From positions 41,189 through 105,188 of the forward strand of contig JBJXFQ010000098.1 of assembly GCA_046155605.1 (NCBI GenBank): a DNA stretch of 64,000 nucleotides, written 5' to 3'. Shown piece by piece: positions 42,313 to 50,450 of this stretch (position 1 is the stretch's first letter; the number at the start of each line of letters is the position of its first letter). This DNA is from JAEUIZ01 sp046155605 (lineage in GTDB: Bacteria > Planctomycetota > Phycisphaerae > Phycisphaerales > UBA1924). The notes under the pieces are model-generated. The model saw only the letters and a program-made list of their open reading frames with translations, did no database searches and had not been told where the DNA came from. The position numbers and the translations under genes were made by a program.

Positions 42313-43033
42313 TGAGCGATGCACCCAGCGGCAGATTGAACCGCGTGAGCAGGTGTCGCTCGAAGGCGAAGGTCTCGCGGAGTATCGCGTTGAGCGGCGC
42401 GAGCAGCTCGCGGATATCCCCGCCGTGCGCGCCCGAGGCGCGATCGCGCCCGAGGAGTTTCTTGCCGAGGCGTGCCGCGGCCATGACGGGGAAAGGGCCG
42501 GAGTTGTAGTAACTCAATCGCGCGGGACGCAGCAATGGCAGGTCGAAGAGGCGGGCGAACTCGGCTCGCCGGTAGCGGCGAAAGTGGCCGTGGTACTTGT
42601 CTCGCTCCGTCCACATCCACGGGTGGGCCGGAACGGTACACACCATGATCCCGCCGACCACGAGACGAGAGGCGGCGGCGGCGACGGACGCGGCATCGGC
42701 CTCGACGTGCTCGAGCACGTCCGACATCACGAGCGCGTCAAACGGCCCGAGCGGCAGACGATCGGGCAGATAGGCATCGACGACTTCAAGCCCATCACGC
42801 GCGGCGAGTTCGCGCGCCAGCGGCGAGGAGTCGGTGCCGAGCACGGTTGCGCCGACGGCGCGGAGATCGCGCAGCAGCCCGCCGCTCCCGCAACCCACGT
42901 CGCAGACGCGGGCGTCGGCGAGCGGGCGATCAAGGTATCGGCGAATGAGCGCGAGGATGATCCGGCGTTTGGCGACGAACCACCAATAGCGGTTCTCGAG
43001 CGCCGCCATCTCCAGGTACAGGCTCTCGTCCAT
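42287..43033 (-). CDS. SAM-dependent methyltransferase (class I)
   Basis: 248 residues. The opening MDESLYLEMAALENRYWWFV is characteristic of a methyltransferase family found with glycan genes. The Rossmann core has CDVGCGSGGLLRDL (SAM-binding motif I), LGTDSSPLA, VMSDVLEHVEAD and GGIMVCTVPAHPWMWTERDK. The substrate is unknown, possibly a lipid-linked sugar or lipid. Its first 104 bases overlap the end of the GT2 gene in a different frame. It is the last gene of the MFS-ArnT-GT2 run. Confidence 0.85.
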   Translation of the reverse strand: MDESLYLEMAALENRYWWFVAKRRIILALIRRYLDRPLADARVCDVGCGSGGLLRDLRAVGATVLGTDSSPLARELAARDGLEVVDAYLPDRLPLGPFDALVMSDVLEHVEADAASVAAAASRLVVGGIMVCTVPAHPWMWTERDKYHGHFRRYRRAEFARLFDLPLLRPARLSYYNSGPFPVMAAARLGKKLLGRDRASGAHGGDIRELLAPLNAILRETFAFERHLLTRFNLPLGASLISVHRRVG

Positions 43034-43949
43034 GAGGATCGCTCCAGCCGGATTGCTCGGCGATGAGATACAGCGGGCGGGCCTGGCCGTGCGTGAAGAC
43101 CTGGCCCAGGTAGTGCGCGATGATGCCGAGCATGACGAGTTGCACGCCGCCCATGAAGAAGATGCCGCAGGCGAGGAGGGCGTAGCCGCGCGAGGCGGGG
43201 CCGATGAAAAGTCGCTCGGCGACGACGGTGAGGGTGATCAGGATGCTCAGGGCGACCGCGGCGGCCCCGAGCCAGACCGAGAGTCGCAGCGGCGCGAGCG
43301 AGAATGCGGACAGGGCTTCGAGCGAGAGCCTGAAGAGTTTGCGGAAGCCGTATTTCGTCTCGCCGGCGTGGCGCTCGTTGCGGTCGTAGAGCACGGCCCG
43401 CTGCTCGAAGCCGACCCACGCGACGAGCCCGCGGACGAAGCGCGGATTCTCGCGGCATTGGCGGAGGGCCAGCACGACGCGGCGATCCATGAGTCGGAAG
43501 TCGCCCGTGTCGCGCGGGATGGGCACGTCGGTGAGCCTCGCGAGCAGGCGATAGAAGAGCCAAGCGGTGAGCCGCTTCATCGCGGGCTCGCCGGGTCGAT
43601 GGCGGCGCTGCGCATAGGCCACGTCAACGCCGTCACGCCACGCGGCGACAAGATCGCGGATCACCTCCGGCGGGTCTTGCAGGTCGGCGTCGATGAGGAC
43701 GACGGCATCGCCCTCGGCGCGGTCAAGGCCGGCGGTCGAGGCCATCTCGTGCCCGAAGTTGCGGCTGAAGGCGAGGAACTTGACACGCGGGTCGCGGCGG
43801 GCGAGCGCACGGACCGCCGCGAGCGTGCCGTCGGTGCTCCCGTCATCCACGAAGATGATCTCGTGATCATCGGCACACTCGCGGAGCACGGCGTCGAGAC
43901 GCTCGTGCAGCGCGGTGATATTGCCCTCCTCGTTGAAGGCGGGGACCAC
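42930..43949 (-). CDS. glycosyltransferase family 2 (GtrB/dolichyl-phosphate type), start uncertain
   Basis: At least 339 residues. The GT-A core starts VVVPAFNEEGN, with IFVDDGSTDGT, FSRNFGHE and LIDADLQDPPEV (DxD). Two transmembrane segments lie at the C-terminus. It should transfer a sugar to polyprenyl phosphate. The only standard start is the GTG at 43949, which removes the first residues of the opening beta strand (TIS). Upstream, in the same frame, come 25 codons with no ATG, GTG or TTG back to the TGA that ends the ArnT gene, so a CTG (43961) or another weak start is possible. The tail after the second membrane helix overlaps the methyltransferase for 104 bases. Confidence 0.85.
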   Translation of the reverse strand: MVPAFNEEGNITALHERLDAVLRECADDHEIIFVDDGSTDGTLAAVRALARRDPRVKFLAFSRNFGHEMASTAGLDRAEGDAVVLIDADLQDPPEVIRDLVAAWRDGVDVAYAQRRHRPGEPAMKRLTAWLFYRLLARLTDVPIPRDTGDFRLMDRRVVLALRQCRENPRFVRGLVAWVGFEQRAVLYDRNERHAGETKYGFRKLFRLSLEALSAFSLAPLRLSVWLGAAAVALSILITLTVVAERLFIGPASRGYALLACGIFFMGGVQLVMLGIIAHYLGQVFTHGQARPLYLIAEQSGWSDPHGREPVPGDGGAREPLLVVRRQTPDHPRAHSPIP

Positions 43950-44024
43950 AACGCTGATCGTCAGCGCGGCGGTGCGGGGTTTGGATTCGATCTCGGCGTT
44001 GATGGGGATTGTTCGCGCGCGGGC

Positions 44025-45734
44025 TCACGGCGTCGAGGACTTATCGGCGGCAATGGCAACTGCGGCGCGAACGTCCGCACGCCAGTTGTCGATGACGAAT
44101 CGCGACTCCATCGGCAGGAACGTGAGGTTCAGGCCCGCGTCCGATAGCGCGCGGGCGGCCGGTGAGGCCTCCGGATTCTCGTGCGGCGCACGAAGCAACA
44201 CGATCACCGGGGCATTTGCAGCCTCGTCGCGCAGCCGTTCGATGGTCCACGGCGGCACGCCGCCGGCAACCGCGGCGGTTTGCACGGGGAAGACCGCGCG
44301 GCCGAAATAGAAGTCGAGGGCCGGCGTGTAGAACTCGAAGGAGGCGACGCGCGCGGGGTCGATGCCGCGGGCGAGCAGTTCGCCCGTGAGCGCTCGCGGA
44401 GATCGCGGCCCGGACCACGCCTCGCGGCCATAGCCGAACCACGCACCCTGTCCGACGGCCAGCACCGTGAACGCGATCCAGAGCGCCGGACGCCGCGGGC
44501 CGACGGCGAGGCGCGCGATGGCCGCCCCGCCGAGGATCGCCACGCCGGGCCAAAGCGGCGTGAGATAGCGCGGCACGCCCTTGCCCGCGAGCGAAAGGAG
44601 TGCAAAGCCGAGCACCACCCACGCGATCATGATGCACGTCTCACGCGACGGCGATGTCCTCAGTCGAATCCAGGAGAGCAAGCCGGCGACCAGCCCGAGT
44701 GACCCGATGCCGCAGCCATAAGCAAGGGCTTCGAGGTTCCTGATCGGTGCTTGGGGAACGAGCAGTTGAAGGTCGTTGTCCACTTGCTCTGCCGCGATGG
44801 CGGCGATGATGGCGGGATCAACCTGACGCGACGCGAGGTACCACCAAGCGGCATAGGCCGCGAAACCGCCGCCAAGCACGAGCATGGGATGCGTGTGCGA
44901 GAGGTCACGCCAGAGTATGCGAGTCGTCGCGCGGCGCGCGAGCAGTGGCGCGAAGGCACCGAGCATCGCGGCGAGCGCGATGAGGCCGAGCACGCCAGGA
45001 GCATCCGCCCATTTCATGCCGCGCCAGAGCATGAAGCCAAGCACGGCTGCCGTCGCGAGGATCGCACTCGCTGCTGATGCCCTTCGTCCGCGGCACGAAG
45101 GCGGATCGAGCATCACGGCGTGGATCGCCATGCCGCCGTAGCACGCCAGGCCGATCAGGGCGACGGCGGGCGGCCCCTTGGTGAGGCCCGCAGCGGCCGT
45201 GGCGACCGTGGCAAGGGCCAACGGCACCGCGCGTCGTCGCAGCGGTTCAGCGGCGCGTCGCCACGCGACCACGACACCGATGACCGCGACCACGGTGAAG
45301 GGCGCGAGGAGGATGTCAAGTTCGCCGACGCGCGTCGAGCGGACGTAGAGCAGGCCGGTCGCAAGACAGAGCGCGGCGATCATCGGCACATCGGAGCCAT
45401 CGCCGACGAGCAGCCGGGCTGCGAAGAGCGTCAGCAAGACGCCGGCGAGCCCGGCGGCCGCGACGACGAAGCGAAGATCGAAGAGCCCGACGCGCGCGCC
45501 GCGCAACTCCGCCAGCCCGATCTGCGCCCAATAGATCATGGGCGGCTTGGCGAGATAGGCCTGACCGCGAAAACTGGGGACGAGCCATTCGCGGTGATCC
45601 TGCATCTCTCGCGCGACGACGAGGCGCTGCGATTCCTGCCAGTTCGTCAGGCCGTGCGTCGTCAGCCCGACGAACGAGCAGAACACGCACGCGACGACGA
45701 GCACGCCGATCTGCGCAAGCGGATGGCGAGTCAT
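44025..45734 (-). CDS. ArnT-like GT39/GT83 membrane glycosyltransferase
   Basis: 569 residues with about 12 hydrophobic segments. The first periplasmic loop is NWQESQRLVVAREMQDH followed by YLAKPPMIYW, the acidic-Arg motif of ArnT and protein mannosyltransferases, which move a sugar from a polyprenyl carrier to lipid A or protein. The GT2 gene just downstream makes such carriers, so the pair fits one pathway. The start overlaps the MFS gene stop by four bases. The acceptor is unknown; lipid A is plausible since lpxB is present. Confidence 0.87.
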   Translation of the reverse strand: MTRHPLAQIGVLVVACVFCSFVGLTTHGLTNWQESQRLVVAREMQDHREWLVPSFRGQAYLAKPPMIYWAQIGLAELRGARVGLFDLRFVVAAAGLAGVLLTLFAARLLVGDGSDVPMIAALCLATGLLYVRSTRVGELDILLAPFTVVAVIGVVVAWRRAAEPLRRRAVPLALATVATAAAGLTKGPPAVALIGLACYGGMAIHAVMLDPPSCRGRRASAASAILATAAVLGFMLWRGMKWADAPGVLGLIALAAMLGAFAPLLARRATTRILWRDLSHTHPMLVLGGGFAAYAAWWYLASRQVDPAIIAAIAAEQVDNDLQLLVPQAPIRNLEALAYGCGIGSLGLVAGLLSWIRLRTSPSRETCIMIAWVVLGFALLSLAGKGVPRYLTPLWPGVAILGGAAIARLAVGPRRPALWIAFTVLAVGQGAWFGYGREAWSGPRSPRALTGELLARGIDPARVASFEFYTPALDFYFGRAVFPVQTAAVAGGVPPWTIERLRDEAANAPVIVLLRAPHENPEASPAARALSDAGLNLTFLPMESRFVIDNWRADVRAAVAIAADKSSTP

Positions 45735-47011
45735 GGCGCGTGATCGCTCACGGCGGCGCGGCCTGCTCGCTCATCGACGAACCCCATCAGCACAAGCCCA
45801 GCGAGGAAGAAGGCGCTGAGCGAGAGGATGCCGACGGTCATGCCGAGCGTCTCGTCCTTGAACGCGGACGTGAGCGTGCCGAACGTGAGCACGCCGACGA
45901 GCCCGGAGAGTTTGTAGACCATGCCCCACAGGCCGAAGAATTCAGCGGCGCGATCGGCGGGCGTGAAAAGTCCGACGAGCGCGCGGCTGGCGGTGCCGAT
46001 GCCGCCCAGCGCCATGCCCACACCGGCCGAGACGAACCAGAAGACCCCGGCCCCCGCACCGAGCCAGTACGCCAGGGCCATGCCCAGCGTGCTCGCGACC
46101 CACAACGCGAGAAAGAGGCGCACCGTGCGGCGATGGCCGAGTTTGTCCTGAAAGCGTGCGACCGCGGCAGACGTCGCGCCGGCGGCCAGCGCGATGACGA
46201 GCGCGAAGATGATGAGCGAGCCGAGCGTGTCGCGGTCGCCCTTGCCGCGGACGAGGCTCTCGCCGATGAGCCCGAGGAAATAGATCACGGTCTGCGTGCC
46301 GAGGCTGTAGACGAAGAAGACGCCGAGGAATCGCGCGAGTTGGCGATAGCGGCGGGCCTCGCGCACGCTCTGCGCCAGCCGCGCGATCGCATGCACCACC
46401 ACCGAGCGCGCCGGCCCGGGCGCGGGCGTGGCGGCCTCGCGAAGGAAGAGCGCCGCCGGCAGAATGCCCAGCCCGAACCAGAGGCCAGCGACAACAAACA
46501 TCGGGCGTATCTGCGCAGGGTTGGCACGATCGAACGCGAAGACATAGAGCCCCGTGAGCGCGAGCAGGAGGAGCGCGCCGACATAACTCATCGTCCAGCC
46601 GAGCGCCGAGACGAACCCGACATTCCTGGGCGTTGAGATTTCGGGAAGAAACGAGCCGAGAAAGTTCTCGCCCAGGCCGCAGCACACGGCCGCGGTGACA
46701 TAGATCGCCGCCCCGAGCCAGACCTGCCCCGGCTCGAGGAACGCGAGACAGGCCGTGAGCGCCGCGCACACGATGCCCGTGCTCAGGAGCAGCCGGCGCT
46801 TCCAGGCGCGGTGATCGGCGAGTGCCCCAACCACCGGCGAGAGCACCACGATCAGCAGCAGGCTCGCGCCCGCCATCTGTGACCACACGGCGTTGCCCGT
46901 CGTCGCGTCCGCGACCAGCACTCGCTTGACGAACAGGCTGAAGAGCAGCGTGTTGATCAGAAGTTGGAATGACTGGTTGGCGAGGTCGTACATCCCCCAC
47001 GCCCACACCAC
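45731..47011 (-). CDS. MFS transporter, UMF1/Atg22-like
   Basis: 426 residues, 12 transmembrane segments. The opening WAWGMYDLANQSFQLLI is typical of the UMF1 family (Atg22-like vacuolar effluxers), and the loop GALADHRAWKRRLLL is the MFS motif A. Substrates of bacterial members are mostly unknown. The start is GTG 47011; nothing better lies upstream. It is first in the run with ArnT, GT2 and methyltransferase, with four-base overlap to ArnT. Confidence 0.88.
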   Translation of the reverse strand: MVWAWGMYDLANQSFQLLINTLLFSLFVKRVLVADATTGNAVWSQMAGASLLLIVVLSPVVGALADHRAWKRRLLLSTGIVCAALTACLAFLEPGQVWLGAAIYVTAAVCCGLGENFLGSFLPEISTPRNVGFVSALGWTMSYVGALLLLALTGLYVFAFDRANPAQIRPMFVVAGLWFGLGILPAALFLREAATPAPGPARSVVVHAIARLAQSVREARRYRQLARFLGVFFVYSLGTQTVIYFLGLIGESLVRGKGDRDTLGSLIIFALVIALAAGATSAAVARFQDKLGHRRTVRLFLALWVASTLGMALAYWLGAGAGVFWFVSAGVGMALGGIGTASRALVGLFTPADRAAEFFGLWGMVYKLSGLVGVLTFGTLTSAFKDETLGMTVGILSLSAFFLAGLVLMGFVDERAGRAAVSDHAP

Positions 47012-47133
47012 ACGAGCATTCGGGAGCGATCGGAATGGGTTCAGCGATGCGATGGCGTGGCTCCGACGCGGCGTGATGCGGGCGGGACGGGGCGGGACGG
47101 GGGCGGGAGGCCGAGGGACAGCGAACGAACGGC

Positions 47134-48027
47134 CTACAGGCTATCCGGCGGCGTCGGTCGAAGGTGCCGCTTGAAGAACTCGGTCTGCGCGTTCTTCGCG
47201 TCGTTGGAGTGCCGCCCGAAGCCGGAGTGCTCCTCGGGCGCGCCGGTCGTCGGCCAGGTCACAACCTCGATCTGATCCGGGTCCGCCGCCGCAGCCGCAT
47301 ACCGAGCCCGCAACTCGCCCACAAACTCCCGCATCGTCTCCACCGGCACCACCCGATCCGCCTCGGAATGCAGCGCCAGCAGCGGGATCGGCCTCCAAGC
47401 AGCCAAGTGCCGCGACGGATCGACGCGCTCCAGAATCCCCGGCGAAGGCTCGCCCCAGCCCGCCCGCGACGCGTACATCCGCGTCAGACAGCCGGTCGCG
47501 GCCTCGACGGCGGCGCACACGAACGGATGCGGATCGCAGAGCCGACGCAGCGCGATCATCCCGCCCGCGGACATGCCCCCGATGGCGAGCCGCGAGGTGT
47601 CAAACACGCCGGCCCAGCGTGATTCCGCGAGGCAGCCAAGCACGACATCGATCTCCGGCAGGGCACGCTCGATGAGGAGCGGCGCGGAGCCGGGCCGATG
47701 GAGCGGGTGAAGGGGGGGGTTAGGAGGGGGGTGAGAGGGGGGGTCGAGCCGCTCGCCATGCCCCGGCAAGTCGATCGCGCACGCCGCGATGCCCGCGCGG
47801 AGCCACCGCAGATAGCGGCCCGGGTCCAACTCCTTCGAGACCGTGCGGCCATGCAGCCACAGCACCACCGGCGCGGGCGACTTCCAATCCGGATGGGCGA
47901 AGAGGGCCGGAACCTCGCCTGCGATCCGCTCGGAGCGGGCACGCGAAGCGAGCGCGGCGGGAAACTGCCGGAAGCGCGACGGGAGCGATGGGACGGGCGG
48001 AGGAGGGGGCAGAGGAGGATCGATCAC
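47134..48027 (-). CDS. alpha/beta hydrolase with Pro-rich N-terminus and insertion
   Basis: 297 residues. The hydrolase core is VVLWLHGRTVSK, then AIGGMSAGGMIAL (nucleophile Ser in GMSAGG), LHSEADRVVP (Asp) and GAPEEHSGFG (His), as in dienelactone hydrolase and S9-like esterases. Two Pro-rich stretches stand out: PPLPPPPPVPSLPS at the start and DPPSHPPPNPPLHP mid-protein. The latter is encoded by G8, G6 and G7 runs on the plus strand (47712-47743), a possible slippage or G-quadruplex site. Substrate unknown. Confidence 0.85.
   Translation of the reverse strand: MIDPPLPPPPPVPSLPSRFRQFPAALASRARSERIAGEVPALFAHPDWKSPAPVVLWLHGRTVSKELDPGRYLRWLRAGIAACAIDLPGHGERLDPPSHPPPNPPLHPLHRPGSAPLLIERALPEIDVVLGCLAESRWAGVFDTSRLAIGGMSAGGMIALRRLCDPHPFVCAAVEAATGCLTRMYASRAGWGEPSPGILERVDPSRHLAAWRPIPLLALHSEADRVVPVETMREFVGELRARYAAAAADPDQIEVVTWPTTGAPEEHSGFGRHSNDAKNAQTEFFKRHLRPTPPDSL
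47705..47743 (+). repeat. G-run cluster (G-quadruplex-capable)
   Basis: Runs of G3, G8, G6 and G7 lie within 39 bases, inside the hydrolase gene on the non-coding strand. The loops are short (4 to 6 bases). The long homopolymers could slip and switch the hydrolase frame. Confidence 0.6.
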
Positions 48028-48070
48028 GGGCGAGGGTAGGGAGGGGGCGGAGAGTCGCTTGCGTTCCTTA

Positions 48071-48099
48071 CGAATGCCGAATCACGAATGCCGAATGCC
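48071..48099. repeat. dispersed repeat arm related to the carB element
   Basis: This 29-base intergenic stretch agrees with the second arm of the carB element (33111-33139) at 26 of 29 positions. It consists of CGAATGCC units and lies between the hydrolase start and the ATPase gene. No opposite arm was found nearby. Confidence 0.7.
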
Positions 48100-48137
48100 G
48101 CTCTCAGTCAGGCGAACGGCCTTCGGTTGTCTTGCCA

Positions 48138-48169
48138 GAGGAAGGGGTTCTTGAGAAAACCCCTTCCTC
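48138..48169. terminator. 12-bp perfect stem-loop
   Basis: GAGGAAGGGGTT pairs perfectly with AACCCCTTCCTC around an 8-base loop, about 75 bases past the ATPase stop at 48244. It could terminate the ATPase transcript or be part of the repeat next to it. There is no T-run, so function is uncertain. Confidence 0.45.
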
Positions 48170-48243
48170 CGGACCTCCATCCCCAGAAGATGTCGTCCAC
48201 GGTTGCAAAGCCTGTCACACGAGGCGAGGCTGCGCACTTTCCC

Positions 48244-49554
48244 CTATTGGTCCTTGGAGCTGCGATGCGTTCCTGTGATTTCGTGTGCTGAGAACAGTTT
48301 GCTGGTGAGGGCCGTACTCGTTCCCGCGAGCTCCTCCGGAGCCTTAATGAAGACCCGAATCCAGCTGGCGAACGATTGGGTTGGGAGTCGGTAGGTGCCA
48401 GCCTGCCCGTCCTTTGTCAAGATGATGTTCCGCGTCTTTAGTGCAGCGAGCGCGTTCGTGAGCGTGGTTTCTTTCAGCCCCGTGGCCGCACGTATTTCTT
48501 TCTTTGTGATCCACGCCGTACCGACCTTGGCCATCTCCTGCAAAACCTTCCGGTACTCGTCCGAGCCGATCTTGTCGAAATAAAGCTCGCTGAAATACTT
48601 GACCCCAAGCTGGTAGAGCCCGCCGTTTGCCCCATAGATTCCATTCGCGACATCGCGGACGTCGATCACTCCATCGGTGTCCGCCTCGAATGCGCAGTAC
48701 CCAAACTGCTGAATGAAATGGGGAAATCCCTCCGAGCTTCCGGCCAGAAATTCTTCAGCATTCTCTTCGATGGTCGTCTTCTGCCCCCCTTCTTTCTCCG
48801 AAATGGACAGCGCTCGGCGGATTACGTCCTTGCACTCGTCTCGCTCAAGCGGTTTCAGGTACAAGTCCTCGAACACTCGCGGCGCAGACTCGTGACTGTC
48901 CCGCAATCGCTGGGTCAGGTGGGGCAAGCCGGACAATCCAAGCAAGACGCGCGGGCAGCCCTTCTTCGTGAGTCGCTCCGTCATGAGCTTGCAAAATTCG
49001 CCCAGATTCGCGTCGTTCGGCTTGTCGGCCTCATCTACCGCGATGACGATGCCGTCGGTGCAGGCGTCCAACCGTGTCATGGCCTGAGTAATAGTGTGAA
49101 CCAGATCGTCGAGCATCTCGCTGGGGTCGACCTGATCAGCGTCTTTGGAATACTTGACCCCACCCAGCTCCCAACGCGCCAGGAAGTCGAAACCGCTCTT
49201 GAGAAGATGCCGCGCCGGCTCAAAGCCGCGGACTTGTCTATTGAACTCGGATCCCACGCGGCGCACCAGCTGGTGATAGGTCGTGGCGGGTTCGAGGTCG
49301 ATGCCAACGTAGATGAACTTGAACGTCGGACCGTCATAGATAGACGTGATATTTCCTCTCGCGACCTCTTGCAGGAGGTAGAGAAGCGACGACTTTCCAA
49401 TGCCACGCTCGCCACGAATCGCAAAGTGCAACGGGTTGCCTGCCCGGGTCTGAACCAGCGCTCGGTCAAGCACCTGGATCTCATCGATGCGTCCGGCAAA
49501 CATCCCCGGACTAACGATCTGTCCCGGTCGAAAAGGATTAATTCGCGCGAACAT
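48244..49554 (-). CDS. Orc/Cdc6-like AAA ATPase with winged-helix tail, accessory
   Basis: 436 residues. The N-terminal MFARINPFRPGQIV and FAGRIDEIQVLDRAL form the arginine-rich entry region of archaeal-type ATPases. Walker A is RGERGIGKSS (K54), Walker B IVIAVDEAD (D174, E175), and a sensor region follows (LGLSGLP). The C-terminal 100 residues contain a winged helix-turn-helix (ITKKEIRAATGLKETTLTN). Related proteins occur in mobile elements and some defence loci. GC content is lower than in the flanks. It follows the DUF2188 gene by 31 bases. Role unknown. Confidence 0.8.
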   Translation of the reverse strand: MFARINPFRPGQIVSPGMFAGRIDEIQVLDRALVQTRAGNPLHFAIRGERGIGKSSLLYLLQEVARGNITSIYDGPTFKFIYVGIDLEPATTYHQLVRRVGSEFNRQVRGFEPARHLLKSGFDFLARWELGGVKYSKDADQVDPSEMLDDLVHTITQAMTRLDACTDGIVIAVDEADKPNDANLGEFCKLMTERLTKKGCPRVLLGLSGLPHLTQRLRDSHESAPRVFEDLYLKPLERDECKDVIRRALSISEKEGGQKTTIEENAEEFLAGSSEGFPHFIQQFGYCAFEADTDGVIDVRDVANGIYGANGGLYQLGVKYFSELYFDKIGSDEYRKVLQEMAKVGTAWITKKEIRAATGLKETTLTNALAALKTRNIILTKDGQAGTYRLPTQSFASWIRVFIKAPEELAGTSTALTSKLFSAHEITGTHRSSKDQ

Positions 49555-49585
49555 CTTTGACCCTCAGCGTTCCTACGGCAAAGTT

Positions 49586-49807
49586 TCAACCACGAGGTGG
49601 GTGCGGATCTGGCCCGTAGCTGAACTTCTCGCGGACTTTGCCGTTCTCGCCTTGGATCGAGAGTTCGGATCGCTGGCCACGGGCGATGGGCTTCGCCGCA
49701 TTGATCGCGGCCTGCTGCGTCCTGTGATTTGATACCTTCGTGGCACCGACAGTGACCTTCCATCCCCCGCCTGACTGTGGCCCAACAATGACGTTCTTCT
49801 TTCCCAT
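49586..49807 (-). CDS. DUF2188 small protein
   Basis: 73 residues. The layout matches DUF2188: KNVIVGPQSGGGWKVTVGATK, a helix of A and Q (TQQAAINAAKPIARG), then the tail GENGKVREKFSYGPDP. The function of DUF2188 is unknown; members often sit near mobile or stress genes. AAGGAGG lies 9 bases before the ATG, an unusually strong ribosome site for this window. It heads a two-gene operon with the AAA ATPase. Confidence 0.85.
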   Translation of the reverse strand: MGKKNVIVGPQSGGGWKVTVGATKVSNHRTQQAAINAAKPIARGQRSELSIQGENGKVREKFSYGPDPHPPRG

Positions 49808-49966
49808 AGCTGAAGCCTCCTTGCTCGCGCAGTATACCCCACGGGATGCGGGATGGCAGCCTGCTGGCAAGGGTTGCTATTGTCGGGCCGCTGGCATCGA
49901 ACCTTGCTGCGGAAGAGACGCCATCTGCGTCGGTCTTGCACGGGCATGGGAGAGGAACAATCCGCA
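49808..49966. other. intergenic spacer, nothing recognised
   Basis: About 160 bases between the divergent DUF2188 gene and the riboswitch promoter. No gene or conserved structure was recognised. It must contain the upstream promoter for the DUF2188-ATPase pair, but I could not place it. Confidence 0.6.
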
Positions 49967-49995
49967 TTGACGCCGGGGGCGGAGCGTGGTACTCT
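49967..49995 (+). promoter_or_regulatory. probable promoter of the cobalamin-riboswitch operon
   Basis: TTGACG and TACTCT separated by 17 bases. Transcription would start close to 50002, just where the aptamer begins, which supports the assignment. Confidence 0.55.
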
Positions 49996-50002
49996 GCGTT
50001 GT

Positions 50003-50240
50003 CTTCGGTGCCCGTAACCCGCCCGCTGTGCGGAAGGTGAAGGGCTATCCAAGGGAAGAGCGGTGACGGCCGATCGCAAGTTCGGCCCATTCCGCCGCGG
50101 ACGCGCCGCCGTGAGGGGCTGATCCGCTGGTCCACAAAGGCCACTGCCAAACCTCGATCAAGAGGCGGGCGGGAAGGCGGACCGGCGGGCTCGCAAGAGC
50201 AGGCTCCGAGCCGGAAAACCTGCCGAGGACTTGGGGCTCC
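50003..50240 (+). ncRNA. cobalamin riboswitch aptamer
   Basis: Conserved elements of the B12 riboswitch occur in order: GGTGCCCG at 50007, GGGAAGAGCGGTGACGG, the G-rich junction with CGCCGTGAGGGG, GGCCACTG, GGGAAGGCG, and finally CTCCGAGCCGGAAAACCTGCC near 50205-50225. This last block is the signature closing strand of the class. An extra short hairpin (GGCCGA/TCGGCC) replaces part of the variable arm. The RNA binds adenosyl- or methyl-cobalamin and normally represses genes downstream when B12 is plentiful. It controls the operon from 50451. Confidence 0.88.
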
Positions 50241-50450
50241 GGACGTTCCGGGGTCCGAGCATGGCCGCCCTCGCGTGGCTCAACGATTGAGCCTGGGGCG
50301 CCGGCGAGTCCGCGTGCCGCTCTCGGCGCGGATCGGACCGGCGAACCACCCCCGCGAGGCGCAAGGTCGATCACCGAGAGCCGTCCCGCGCGATTCGGGA
50401 CGCGAAGGGCCATTCCCCATTTTCTGGGGCACGCCCGGAGGTTCGTCGTT
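50241..50450 (+). promoter_or_regulatory. riboswitch expression platform and leader
   Basis: No gene lies here. A perfect 7-bp hairpin at 50382-50402 (CGTCCCG with CGGGACG) and several GC-rich inverted pieces precede GGAGG at 50437-50441, nine bases before the ATG at 50451. The ribosome site near the last hairpins suggests translational control, but a transcription-termination mechanism is not excluded. Confidence 0.5.
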
